Positions 34,101 to 42,860 are shown, counted from the stretch's first letter. The stretch is 64,000 nucleotides of DNA from Gari tellinella (GCA_922989275.2 OV277863.1:19868001-19932000); one strand, 5' to 3'. Numbers and translations are program-made. Notes: generated by a model not told the origin, from the sequence alone.

Positions 34101-37100
34101 TGAATGTAGGGCCAAGCAATGCACAAATAGCAGTTATGACTTACAGTACTCACACTAAGGTATAGTTGTTTCAAATAAACCCGTTGATGTTATAATCCTT
34201 CAGTCAAGGGGCCCGTTTTACTAAACTACTTACGCACAATTTTTGCGTAAGTCAAAATCGTTTTACTCTTATTTTTCGATCATAAACGTTTGCAAACAGC
34301 AAATAGCTAGATCAGAGGACGCGCTAAAAGCGCGTCCTCTGATCTAGCTATTTGCTGTTTGAAGCACAGGTACTTGACACATACTTTATTATCTATTAAC
34401 CCCCCCCCTTAAAAAAAAAAAATTTTTTTTTTTTTTACTATACTTCTATTATAGATACAAGGTAAACAGCGCAATTCGACACCTAGTCTTTACTATCGAC
34501 TTAAACTGATGCTAAAATAGACTCGATCGCCGATATTCTCTTGTGGTATCCTCGGGCAAGGATTAATTTATCAATATCTACTTCTTATTTCATCAAATTC
34601 CGTCAAATAACGCCACAGTACGTGAATTATAACGAAAATAAGCATAAAAAAGTTTTCTGTCGTTCTCTTGGTACAGAATTTATTGCCCAAAATAAGGGGT
34701 AATCTAGTCGGTTTGCACATTTAACGGCCTTTACGGCTGGAACTTTCACCTAATTTCATTAGAGCAAACGCGTTTGTGTCGGAACATGACCCTCTTCACT
34801 ATCAGCTATATGAAATATACATGTAATTTGGCATGAAATTGACAAGTGAAAGACTCATTTCATTGTGAATGCCATTTTGAATACCGGAATGAATTGAATG
34901 AACGGAGCGATCTCATTGGTCAAAATTAAACAGGTAAAGTTTCTTTTAATTTTGCATTCTATGTAAATTATATAAAACTGATAATATTTCATTTAAAGAT
35001 GATTTATAATATTTGGTGAAAGTTCCAGTGGCATAGGCCGTTTATTGTGGACAAATAACAGATCACCCCTACATGTACATTCGTTGCTATGTACCAAGAG
35101 AACGACAGAAAACTTTTTTATGCTTATTTTCGTTATAATTCACATACTGTGGCGTTATTTGACGGAATTTGATGAAATAAAAAGTAGATATTGATAAATT
35201 AATCATTTCCCGAGGGTACCACAAGAGAATATCGGCGATCGAGTCTATTTTAGCATCAGCTTAAGTCGATAGTAAAGACTAGGTGTTGAATTGCGCTGTT
35301 TACCTTGTATCTATAATAGAAGTATAATAATAAAAAAAAAAAAAAAAATTTAAAAAGGGGGGGGGGGGGTTTATAGATAATAAAGTATGTGTCAAGTACC
35401 TGTGGTTTGAAGCAAGTGATAATAAAAATATAAATTAAAAGTCAAAATTTTGACTTACGCAAATAATTTGCGTAAGTTGTTTAGTAAAACGGCCCCCAGG
35501 AAACTGCCAACAGTTTGAAGCCCGTTTGTTATCTGACTAAATATACATTTGACTGAGCCAACACGCTCAAAAAGTTTTCCTTTTCTCCACTTTAATACAT
35601 TGCATTTTGTTTCGTTTGAAGGGGAAACATAATGTCTTCTCCGCTGCATATCCTATCAAAAACACCCCAAACCCCGAAACCCATTAGAATCCACAATTAC
35701 ATGTACGACCAGTCTTGGAGGAGCTTTCTATAGATGTTTGACCATGCTTTATCTTATTAGATCTACCCAATAACAACACCTTTTTATGGAAGTAAATGGT
35801 ATCATTTTAACAGTCATGAATATGTATTATATAAAATGTTTTCTATAACCTAGCAGATGGTAGCAGCTTAAAACAGGATGCACTGAGTACAACAGAATGC
35901 ACCTTAAGCCGCATGCTGCTTACTTTCAACCTGTTTTAAGTGACCCCCTGTCGTCGATACTAGGAACAGAATATAGAGTGAAGGGTTAACTCATTGAGCG
36001 CTAGTGACACATATATGCGTCCTTTACAAAATGTGTACCTGTGAAGAGTACACTTGCCATATGCAAACAGCGAAGTCCCGGATCAGAGGGCTCCTACAGG
36101 AGCCCCTTGATCAGGGACTTCACTGTTTGTCATTATGCAAATTATTACCAAAAAACCACCATAAATAGTCTAAAATGGACCAGCCTTTATTGCAAACTGG
36201 AATTGTCCATTGGAAGTTTCAGGTGACAATAAGTTAACTTCAGCTTAACCCATTAACGCCTGTGATCGAGAGTCTACATTGCTTGCCATTTCACTTTAAC
36301 TACTATGCTGTATGGTGTAACACTACATTGTAGTTTGCTCATCCTTGAATATCTAATACTTTAATGTAATCTTCCAGAAAGCGTAAATGTCAATTGTGTC
36401 AAATATATATCGTCAGATTGTGTTTGCAACGGGCCATATTTACACATGTACAGTACCCTCTATTACGACCACTAAAACGAATGCTAATTGATTGTATAAA
36501 ATACAGGTGTGGGCTTAAATCTAGGTGACAGTGAAACAGAAAGCTCCTAAAAGAGCTTTCTGTTTCACTGTCACCTTACTTTAAGCTGTCACCTGTCTTA
36601 AACATACAATATTAAACGATCTTTAGAGATCGTAATAGAGGGGTTTTACTGTATTATTCTTTCAGATCGAGTGGTATCTAAACAAATACAGCAACCAATC
36701 AGCCGTTCAGAACGGTTTAAACCACGTGACTTACAATAACGGCCTGACCTATACAGGTGCCGCGCTGAAGGCAGTACGGACTGAGATATTGACACCTCAC
36801 CACGGAGACAGGCTTCACGCTGACAATACTGTCATAGTGATGACTGACGGCGATACCAACGACAAAAATGAAATACTCCCACAAGCCAAGGCTTTACATG
36901 CTGTTGCTAAAGACGTAATTGGTATCATAATTGGAAGGGGTAAGACATTGTATTTGTAGCAGGGTGTTCTTATAAAGAAGAATCCGCTCGGACCCGGGTT
37001 TGAACCCGGGTCGCCAGGTTCGCAGTCATGCACTCTACCACATCGCCATATAAACGCGCTTGTACAGCAAGGCCGTACAAGTGATGATAAACCTACACAA

Positions 37101-39344
37101 TGTGACATACTCCCCCGACAACTTGAAATTATTCCCGAATTTCTATATGGGTATCAGAGCGACAGGGATTCGAAATCGGAGGATATACAGTCACAGAAAT
37201 CACGTTGGGCGTCAAATATAGCAGGGTATTCTTATAAAGAGGCATCAATTCGGACCCGGGTTTGAATCCGGGTCGCCAGGTTCGCAGTCATGCACAATAC
37301 AACGTCGCCATAAAATCGCACTTGTACAAAAATGTACAGCAAGTGATGATAAACCTACACACTCTGACATATCGTTTAAAAGTCTTGTTCACATAACTAA
37401 CACGACAATTGTCTCAAGTCAATAGCGTCATTGCAATGAAAGGTTAACGTCAATTTTTTAACCCTTGCATCGCTAAATGCTAAGGGCTGGTACATGTATA
37501 ACCCTTTTACGGCCATTATAATTAATATCTGCTTTAAAATGTTGTCTAAACTATTACTTCACAGAAATATTTAAAAGTAGTTTGACCAATGGAGAAATGT
37601 CGATACCAGTGTCAAGTAGGTGTCATCCTTATACGACGCCGCGGGATGCTGCGCCTGATCTCGATCCAATTTAATTGCAAAATTGTTTTAACCCTTTCAC
37701 CGCAAAAGTCGCTTAAAGTCGAATTTGCAAACAGTTTTGATCCTGATCAGACGCCGCGTTACGCGGCGTCTGATCAGGATTAAAACTGTTTGACACTCGT
37801 TTCGATATTTCGTATGTCATACTCTCTTAAATCTAACTTTGAAATAATATTGCATACAACAATATTGAAGCAGACGACACAATAACGGTGTAGGGGTATA
37901 TAACTCAAAAATAATTTGGCGCCGAAAGGGTTAAGTTGCCTATTGCCATGAAACGGTCAATGTACCGAGGGGCGTTCATTTAATTGTGTCACCGGGGTTC
38001 TTATGGGCGTAATATGAGATTTGTGCAAACTTCGTTCTATCTAACCTTTAGATACATTCCTCTTCGATGGAAATATATTATTTTAGTATTTAAATTTTAG
38101 TTACACCCTACAGACACTGTAAAACAGCACGTTCCGACTCACATTGAGAGATGTCTATGCATAAAAAAGTTGTCTTTTTCGATTAAATGAACGAAAATCA
38201 AATCTAAGAGCTATAATGCGGTGAATAAAACAGGCGGGGCAGCTGGGTTATCGTTTTAATTTCCAGGAAATCATTAAGCATTAAACACGTGAGTAAATCA
38301 ACATTTTTATTTATTAGGGATATCTATAAATTCGGATTTCAGGTTTATATTTTACATAATAATTATCTCTTTATCAGTATATTGACTTTATAAACCCTCC
38401 TCTTAACTTTTAGGCTGATTTATTTTTTTAATTTAAGTAATGCGTGATCGGACTTAGATCGTAATTGCATTTAAAACTTTTCCCCGCGCATTTTAGTATT
38501 TCGCAATGACCTTTACAGACCATCTGGCGATAAAATGATTAGTACTTGTTACTTATAATTATAAACCACCTTAAGGCAGAAAAATGTGTAATTTGTATAT
38601 ATTTCTGCTTTTCGACAAGGATTCTATTACGTATTTCATGAATACAATGTATGCAGTATTATTATCAATGAAAAGACGAGGAGTCCACCTAGCAAAGCTA
38701 ATTCTAACTTTACACTCCCGTATCAAAAGTATATATGATCTGAACCCGATATTTTATCAACACCTTTAGTTATATATTTAAATGCATGTCTTGTGTGCTG
38801 TTAACGTATATCACCCATAGCAGCAGCTTTAAAGGTGACGGCCGCCCTAAAGTAAAACTTGTAATATTTAAATTGTTTGTTTTGTTTGGAAAATTTATCA
38901 AATAAAGTTCAAAGTCTATCTATGAAATCGACATCTTCAAAATTATTCGACCTTTATCGTAAGCCTGTATTTCACCGTACGCCCATTACATACACTACAA
39001 TAGCCAGTGTCTATGAATGGACTAACTTAAATCTTCAATAATTTCTAAATTGCTACACTGTCAGTCAATATGTACAAATACTTCATTGTGTAGCAGACAA
39101 ATTTTCAACGCGCTCGTGTTTGTTTGAAAACAGAAAACCGCAAGAGTGACACAATTAATTGAACGCCCCTCGTACATGTACATGTACATACAGCAACTTG
39201 TTTTCTGTTTTCACTTTTGTTTCAGACTCAGACATCAAACAAATGAATCACATAGCAACAGATAGTAATCACGTTTTCGACATCAATGGATTCCACCATA
39301 CACACCGGGTAATAGGTCGGGTTGCAGATCTAATTTGTGGTTAA
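28056..39344 (+). CDS. Spliced gene: ShK - Ly6/uPAR-like - Thr-rich linker - VWA protein (5' incomplete)
   Basis: Six exons join without a phase conflict: 28056-28175, 29201-29280, 32594-32825, 33999-34159, 36666-36939 and 39226-39344 (TAA). The visible product has about 295 residues: a six-Cys ShK module, a Ly6/uPAR-like module (KCYSC ... SCCNSDFCN), a Thr/Ser/Pro linker likely to be O-glycosylated, and a full VWA domain with a complete MIDAS (DDSVS, the Thr in TYTGAAL, and TDGD). The first exon, which should end in phase 1 and encode a signal peptide, was not found upstream. The architecture implies a secreted adhesion or matrix protein that binds ligands through the metal site; that is inference from domain families. 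The introns contain families A, C, D, E, F and G, two foldbacks and SINE-like units. Confidence 0.82.
28209..28410 (-). mobile_element. Family C MITE in the first visible intron
   Basis: Starts AATTAACCCGTTTGCTGCCC, 33 nt after the ShK donor. Core TTTTGATCAGACGCCGCG / CGGCGTCTGATCTGGATCC with CAAACTGTTTGCA. The right terminus is unclear. Confidence 0.65.
28411..29038. other. Intronic stretch with one inverted pair
   Basis: CTCGTCGATGTTTAGGACAAG (28692) pairs loosely with CTTGTCTTAAACATCGACTC (28758), a small stem of about 20 bp with a 45-nt loop. Otherwise AT-rich, no exon seen. Confidence 0.45.
29039..29165 (+). mobile_element. Family E MITE, left half
   Basis: CAGTAAAACCTCTATATTAC, ACCACTAAAGTG, then a shrunken palindrome CTTTAAGCAAGGCGACGTAG / CAAGTCACCTTGCCTTAA. 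The right TIR is missing, and the Ly6-like exon starts about 35 bp later. Confidence 0.7.
29201..29280 (+). CDS. Exon: first half of the Ly6/uPAR-like module
   Basis: Acceptor TTGTTGTCTTACAG, donor GTATGC; 80 nt entering in phase 1 and leaving in phase 0. The peptide VKCYSCPFPSTDATECND, then TMTCGPKM starts with the KCYSC signature of Ly6/uPAR modules. A family A transposon begins 12 nt after the donor. Confidence 0.78.
29321..29781 (+). mobile_element. Family G MITE split by family D
   Basis: TTAACCCATTTATGCCAACG at the left and GCTCAACTGGGTTAA at the right. The core is reduced to GAACAGTGTAAACTGCATAA, then TGCGGCATCTG. A family D copy sits in an internal TTAA. Confidence 0.72.
29429..29681 (+). 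mobile_element. Family D MITE, young 253-bp copy
   Basis: TTAACCCTTTCCCTTATAGA to GGTAAAGGGTTAA. The central palindrome CTTAAAGCAGGCTGAACGTA..AGCAGAATGCGCC / GGGCGCATTCTGCT is almost complete. Same length and near-identical sequence as 43429-43681 and 63342-63594, so the family moved recently. Confidence 0.92.
30070..30270 (+). mobile_element. Family A MITE, left part
   Basis: TAGGAGAATGTGTTTGTTAT, AAGCGCAAACGAAACAC, then the core TTGAGCCTGATCAGATACC / GGTAACC..CTGATCAGCC. The right end is eroded. Confidence 0.6.
30271..31335. other. Intronic stretch, one weak tRNA-like segment
   Basis: No exon found. 30897-30985 has a box-B-like GGGTTTGAATCTC and an upstream GACACAGTGATCAAGTC, which may be a SINE head (weak). 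The Ly6-like intron runs through here. Confidence 0.35.
31336..31582 (+). mobile_element. Family A MITE, consensus-like
   Basis: TA-flanked, 247 bp, TIRs CAGTGGAGAATCTGTTATTC / GAATAACAGATTATCCACTG, core GGAGCCTGATCAGACGCCGG / CCGGCGTCTGATCTGGCTCC with the usual single asymmetry. Confidence 0.92.
31590..31770. mobile_element. Family G-like MITE
   Basis: Core GAAAACAGTGTAGACTATGA, TCAGACGCCACATAATGCGG, CGTCTGATGAAACTCTACATTG. The outer ends are degraded (GTCCCATAAAGTGACAT on the left, ACCACTGATGGGGA on the right). Directly adjoins the A copy. Confidence 0.6.
31771..32593. other. Intronic stretch without recognised elements
   Basis: AT-rich. No TIRs or exons seen before the acceptor TTTCTATGTTTAG at 32593. 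Confidence 0.45.
32594..32825 (+). CDS. Exon: second half of the Ly6-like module plus Thr-rich linker
   Basis: Acceptor CTATGTTTAG, donor GTATGT; 232 nt, phase 0 in, phase 1 out. The peptide opens ICDGLTIGFGRRDLDD and reaches VSCCNSDFCNRPNQ, the canonical Ly6/uPAR ending (CC..CN). About 25 Thr/Ser/Pro/Ala-rich residues follow (TTTTAPPTTTSTLTTTT). With exon 29201 the module has eight visible cysteines, so one disulfide of the ten-cysteine pattern is absent or one small exon was missed. Confidence 0.8.
32826..33998. other. Intron with a small hairpin
   Basis: 33095-33156 is an inverted repeat (AACATGATTTGTAAAATATT / TTTTTACAAATCATGTT); TTTTACAAATC words recur at 33040-33080. 33545-33770 resembles the 465-520 segment near the left edge. 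No exon. Confidence 0.5.
33999..34159 (+). CDS. Exon: VWA domain, N-terminal part with MIDAS
   Basis: Acceptor TATTGCGTTTCAG, donor GTATAG; 161 nt, enters in phase 1, leaves in phase 0. The peptide CYRDVVFVIDDSVSVGLSNF contains strand beta-1 and the DxSxS metal-binding motif (DDSVS). It continues HTLDFVRSLVSIMNVGPSN and AQIAVMTYSTHTK, typical of collagen- and matrilin-like VWA domains. Confidence 0.9.
34208..35497. mobile_element. 1.3-kb foldback element (FB1) in the VWA intron
   Basis: Left end GGGGCCCGTTTTACTAAAC is mirrored by GTTTAGTAAAACGGCCCCC at 35497. The arms are almost fully complementary for about 490 bp (for example TAAGCATAAAAAAGTTTTCT near 34645 and AGAAAACTTTTTTATGCTTA near 35110), leaving a loop around 34775-35010. 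The left arm alone carries an extra 69-bp palindrome (34293-34361). Poly-C/poly-A against poly-T/poly-G runs sit at 34401-34436 and 35331-35371. No coding capacity. It begins 49 nt after the exon donor. Confidence 0.9.
34293..34361. repeat. 69-bp perfect palindrome in one arm only
   Basis: CAAACAGCAAATAGCTAGAT, CAGAGGACGCGCT, then the mirror. Arms of about 33 bp without a visible mismatch. It has the CAAACAG..GATCAGA plan of the cores in MITE families A, B, C, F and G, but with its own centre (GGACGCGC / GCGCGTCC). It is absent at the matching place in the right arm (around 35405-35415). Confidence 0.85.
35505..35646 (-). mobile_element. Family A MITE, right half
   Basis: GCCAACAGTTTGAAGCCCG, then ACATTGCATTTTGTTTCGTT and the end AACATAATGTCTTCTCCGC. 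The left TIR is missing. Confidence 0.55.
35850..35988 (+). mobile_element. Family D MITE, right part
   Basis: GCAGCTTAAAACAGGATGCA..GAATGCACCTTAAGCCGCAT and CAACCTGTTTTAAGTGACC, ending AGAGTGAAGGGTTAA. Its TTAA is shared with the F copy that follows. Confidence 0.7.
35985..36237 (-). mobile_element. Family F MITE
   Basis: TTAACTCATTGAGCGCTAG on the left, GGAAGTTTCAGGTGACAATA on the right (reverse of the family start). The palindrome GCAAACAGCGAAGTCCCGGA..GAGGGCTCC, TACA, GGAGCCCC..GTCACTTCACTGTTTG-like sequence is nearly complete. TTAA at both ends. Confidence 0.8.
36451..36651 (+). mobile_element. Family E MITE adjoining the VWA acceptor
   Basis: TA-flanked; left CAGTACCCTCTATTACGACC, right GTAATAGAGGGGTTTTACTG. 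Palindrome GTGACAGTGAAACAGAAAGC, TCCTAAAAGAGC, TTTCTGTTTCACTGTCAC. The right TIR ends 14 nt before the next exon, so the acceptor's branch point and most of its pyrimidine-rich tract must lie in or at the edge of the MITE. Confidence 0.87.
36666..36939 (+). CDS. Exon: VWA domain, middle part
   Basis: Acceptor TATTATTCTTTCAG, donor GTAAGA; 274 nt, phase 0 in, phase 1 out. The peptide IEWYLNKYSNQSAVQNGL, then YNNGLTYTGAALKAV carries the MIDAS threonine, and NTVIVMTDGDTNDKNEI the MIDAS aspartate. It ends AVAKDVIGIIIGR. All metal-coordinating positions of an active VWA domain are kept. Confidence 0.9.
36960..37375 (-). mobile_element. Two tandem tRNA-like SINE units
   Basis: 36962-37102 and 37223-37365 are two copies of one unit. 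Each contains, on the minus strand, GATGTGGTAGAGTGCATGAC (box A-like; decayed in the second copy) and a strong box B inside CGACCCGGGTTCAAACCC. Both share GGGT.TTCTTATAAAGA on one side and AAGTGATGATAAACCTACAC on the other. The head is tRNA-derived, but the anticodon region is not credible, so these are SINE-like repeats and not tRNA genes. Confidence 0.7.
37688..37934 (+). mobile_element. Family C MITE, intact copy
   Basis: TTAACCCTTTCACCGCAAAA to GGCGCCGAAAGGGTTAA, TTAA at both ends. Palindrome TTTTGATCCTGATCAGACGC, CGCGTTACGCGG, CGTCTGATCAGGATTAAAAC. This copy serves as the uninterrupted reference for the split copy at 12726-18937. Confidence 0.9.
37966..39170. mobile_element. 1.2-kb DNA element with 27-bp TIRs, no transposase
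   Basis: Left CGAGGGGCGTTCATTTAATT and GTGTCAC; right end is its inverted copy (one mismatch), GTGACACAATTAATTGAACG then CCCCTCG. TAC flanks both sides, so the target site is TA or TAC. The CGAGGG start and 1.2-kb length recall mariner-like elements, but no DDE frame was found; the short frame at 38584-38769 is not recognisable. The right end is 55 nt before the last VWA exon. Confidence 0.75.
39226..39344 (+). CDS. Last exon: VWA C-terminal part and stop
   Basis: Acceptor TCACTTTTGTTTCAG; 119 nt, enters in phase 1 (G + AC gives Asp). The peptide DSDIKQMNHIATDSNHVFDI, NGFHHTHRVIGRVADLICG ends in TAA at 39342-39344. This is the last helix-strand of the VWA fold followed by a Cys-Gly end. No further domain follows. 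Confidence 0.88.
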
Positions 39345-40319
39345 TCCATTTACCACTGCCATGACGTCATCTCATTCAAGATATAATTGTCGGCTTCATT
39401 TATTTCTCAATTTTAAAGTTTAGGTAAACTGAATGAAGCAACATCGCAATGAGTGTCTTACAGTTTGAAACCTGATTAAACGCCGCAATACGCGGCGTCT
39501 GATCACATTCCAATCTATTTGCCAATAAACATTGAACACGGGGTAAAGCAGTGAAGGGGTAAAATGTAAGGGAACATTTTATTAGTGTAATCAGATTGAA
39601 TCAAGAGGAGACACAGAGCAACGCGGCGTCTGGTCTATGCTATTTCTAAAAGGAAGTAAACATATAATTCTACCAAACTTTTTGTTACCGGTGACATATT
39701 TTGAAGAAGAATATTGCATATCGCCATGAAGGTTAACAGTTACGGTGGAGAAGACGTTATAATTTACCTATTAAACACAAACACATTTCAATAAAACGTA
39801 AAAAAATGACATCGTGTTGATAATTTTGACCATTTTGCACAATTGGTGGCAAACAGTTTGGAGCTTGATCAGACGCCTATGGGAAAGTCTATGAGAAAGG
39901 ATTAAACATTTTCATCGTCACAGGCGACTGAATAAAGTCGACGTTTCAAATAATTTGGATCTAGAAAGAGTAACACGGCCTCTGATCAGCACCCGAACTA
40001 TTTTTACTCGTATCAAAATTCATTCTGTCAAAACTTAAGTAAGTCTGCATATAAACTGCAGACGATACAATATAGCAAATATAGTGTCAGAAAAAGGGTT
40101 TTATCCCGTCACTAGAGCCTCCGGTGACATAACTCGGCAAGCCTCGTGGTCAATGATTTCTCCTCTGACAGAATAAACAAGTCCTATCTCATGCAATGAC
40201 ATATTATTCACTATAAACGTTACATTTTAGTGGCGTGGAAGGGGTTAGTCTTTCGTGTGTCTTTGCTAGTGTGTCACCAGTGAGTAGTTTGAAGAGTGGT
40301 TGTTTTCAGTGGAAAGGTA
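39345..40319. other. 3' flank with MITE fragments
   Basis: 39455-39562 is a family C fragment (CGCCGCAATACGCGGCG, end AGTGAAGGGGTAA). 39733-39885 is the left half of a family A copy (CGGTGGAGAAGACGTTATAA, GAGCTTGATCAGACGCC). No clear AATAAA signal was singled out for the VWA gene. Confidence 0.55.
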
Positions 40320-40549
40320 CAGTGGAGAAAACGTTATTCTTTCCCGTTTTAACGCAAACGTAACGCAAACGCAAAACACTAAAACGTAGAAAATATGTTT
40401 AAATATCCAACAATCTATTTTAATCTGTGTAGCAAACAGCTTGGAGCCTGATCAGACGCTGGGTTACCCGGCGTCTGATCTGGCTCCACGTTTTTTGCAA
40501 TGGAAATGATAAACGCGTTTATTGGGAAAGAATAACGTTTTCTCCACTG
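40320..40549 (+). mobile_element. Family A MITE
   Basis: TA-flanked; CAGTGGAGAAAACGTTATTC / GAATAACGTTTTCTCCACTG. Core GAGCCTGATCAGACGCTGGG / CCCGGCGTCTGATCTGGCTC. Confidence 0.9.
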
Positions 40550-41145
40550 TATGAATAATTACTATTTCCGTTTTCTCTCTGTTTTGTTTGTGTCTGGAAG
40601 TCTTATTCATTGTCTGTCTACGAGATTGTTTTTGCTGCCAAACACTCCATCCCCATTTCAGTCTGCATTACTGGTGAAGGTGTTATTAAAACGTTCGTTC
40701 CCAACAAACGATATTGCAAATGTCTCAAATATTGATATTCATTCAAAATAGCTTAAAGTCAAATAGGAAGGCAAGAAAGTCAGCATTTGACACGATTTCA
40801 AACTGTTATAATTAATTTGTCATGATTTAAAAATGTAATATTTCAAATCTTATTTCATTGCATTTATATGTAAATGCGAAAACAATAAAGCCCTCCCCCT
40901 TGCAAAGCACATTGTGCAAATTTGGTTCGTGATAGGTTTTGTCAAGCAGAATCTTAGGGGTATTTAAATGTAGTTTAGGTAAAAAACATAACAACAAAAA
41001 GCGCCCTAAAACATTAAATGAATTTTACTTTTCAACATCAAGCACGTCATAGGTTAGAAACAATTATTCAAAATTAAAGGCCTTCAAATTTCGAAACGCT
41101 ATTTGAAAATGTTCTGTCCCATTTATAAAATACCCTGTACATATA
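40550..41145. other. Intergenic, no gene supported
   Basis: AT-rich between the two convergent genes. The 66-codon frame at 40551 has a hydrophobic start but no homology I recognise and begins right at a MITE end. Confidence 0.4.
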
Positions 41146-41391
41146 CAGTGGAGAATCTGTTATTCTTTCCCGTTTAAACGCAAACGTACGCAAACGCAAA
41201 GCACTAAAACGTAGAAAAGAACAACTTTTGGACAATTCTGATATTTCATGTTTATCTTGGTGGCAAACAGTTTGGAGCCTGATCAGACGCCGGGTTACCC
41301 GGCGTCTGATCTAGCTCCAAACTGTTTGCACTGCAAATAATAGTTTTAGCGTAAACGCGTTTATTGGGAAAGAATAACAGATTCTCCACTG
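41146..41391 (+). mobile_element. Family A MITE, consensus-like 246-bp copy
   Basis: TA-flanked, TIRs CAGTGGAGAATCTGTTATTC / GAATAACAGATTCTCCACTG are perfect. Core as in 12262-12507 apart from GATCTAGCTCC. A young copy. Confidence 0.93.
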
Positions 41392-41408
41392 TATGTGTAA
41401 AGTATATG

Positions 41409-41658
41409 CAGTGGAGAGGACGTTATTCCTCTACGTTTAGAAGGTACTAAAACTCTATGTCAATCCAATAAACGTAGAACATGACAATATTTTGGAAATG
41501 TTAACCATTAGTATCAATTTGGGTAGCTAACAGACCGGTGTCAGGTCAGGCTCCGAAATGTTTGTCCCACATATTTAGATAAACTGTCAAAATATTAAAC
41601 AAAATGTCATTTCTGAAATTCTGAATTCTAAGTGGTAGAGAATAACGGCATTTCCACT
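41409..41658 (+). mobile_element. Decayed family A MITE
   Basis: CAGTGGAGAGGACGTTATTC left, AGAATAACGGCATTTCCACTG right; the core is reduced to ACCGGTGTCAGGTCAGGCTCC. Confidence 0.65.
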
Positions 41659-41794
41659 GAAGATTAGTAATTCGTTAACACTTCGTCTGCATGCACATTG
41701 TCGTCCATAACTCATTACTCCATAGATACGAATGTTTACACATTTAATTTATTCCTTAACCGAGGAAAATGGTTTTAAATATGCATTGAATGAA

Positions 41795-41935
41795 TATGCA
41801 TCAATTATCATTACCATTATACCAGATTTATAAAGCGCTTTATTCACACAGGAGGCATGCGTTCAAAAGCGCTTCACATGAACTCATATAAATGTACTTA
41901 CAAAGTGAGAAAAGACTACATTTACAATAAAGTTG
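41795..41935 (-). repeat. Interspersed repeat with AAAGCGCTTCACATG
   Basis: TTTATAAAGCGCTTTATTC and AAAAGCGCTTCACATGAAC, ATATAAATGTACTTACAAAG. The second copy is at 43690-43810, with an (ATT)n-like end. It looks like a LINE or SINE 3' end in minus orientation. Confidence 0.55.
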
Positions 41936-42325
41936 AGACCCCCTATACAATGTATGCAAGTATTTCAATATGATTAATAAGATTTAATAATTATGATTAA
42001 TAAGATTATAACAGGTGTTAATAAGTCAAATATTCAAAGAAATAATTTCTTTATTATAAGCAGATTGAAAGTAAATGTTGTTTTCTGTATATTTCCAAAT
42101 ACTGAGTTTCGCTTGAAACAGTTTGATGCCTGCTCAGAAGCTAGAGTCAAAGGCAATAAAAACAAGTCGTCAGATGTTTTAATGTCATTGCAATGCGATT
42201 TCAATTTACTTTGTCCCAACTGTATATTTACGTGAACTGATCAACCACGACTCACAAAACAACATACAATAATGTAACAGCTAAATAATAACACTGTATG
42301 AACGCTTACACAACAACTTATATAC

Positions 42326-42545
42326 GGCGTAGAAAACATCGTTCTTTCCTAATATGTGCGTTTTGGCTAAAATGATTTTTTCCATGGCAAATAATTTGGA
42401 GCCAGATTAGATGCCGGGTAACCCTGCGTCTAATCAGGCCCATAACTGTTTGCGACTCGGATCAGAAATTTTGCAGAAGTGACAAGAATTGTAATTTCCT
42501 ACATTCTTCTGCATTTCGTTTAGATTTGTTTAAACGGGACAGAAA
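42326..42545 (-). mobile_element. Decayed family A MITE
   Basis: GCGTAGAAAACATCGTTCTT..., core TTGGAGCCAGATTAGATGCC / GGGTAACCCTGCGTCTAATC, end GTTTAAACGGGACAGAAAATG. Confidence 0.65.
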
Positions 42546-42588
42546 ATGTTTCCATACTTTGGCAGTTAGATTATGAAACATGCAGTGG

Positions 42589-42860
42589 CTAACTGGAACT
42601 TTCATCCACAAAGTCTGTTTCAGTATCTTTTGTAACGTCTAGGTCTGGTGTATTAACCGTTTCTCTCAATTCAGATATAAACTTGATACTTTCAAGCTCA
42701 GTCTCGGACAGCTCTTCTCCATCTTCTAGTACTTCGTCTTTGAACTTTTTGATTCTCTGTATAGCCGCAGAGGCCACCTCTAATATCTCCTCGGTCACGC
42801 TCTTCCTAGGAATTGAGCTGACGGCACTATCCAGAAAATCTACGCTCTTTCGTCGTTTTT
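42589..42860 (-). CDS. ARM gene last exon: acidic C-terminal tail and stop
   Basis: Acceptor TATCTTTCAG; 272 nt, enters in phase 1, ends TAG. The peptide starts KRRKSVDFLDSAVSSIPRKS (basic patch with possible phosphosites), then TEEILEVASAAIQRIKKFKD and an acidic helix (EVLEDGEELSETELESIKF), ending DFVDESSS. The tail is outside the ARM fold and is likely helical and then disordered. Confidence 0.88.

Noticed and set aside
36985..37060. Functional tRNA genes on the minus strand
   Set aside because: Box A and B are present, but the unit is a tandem repeat with shared flanks and an implausible anticodon arm.
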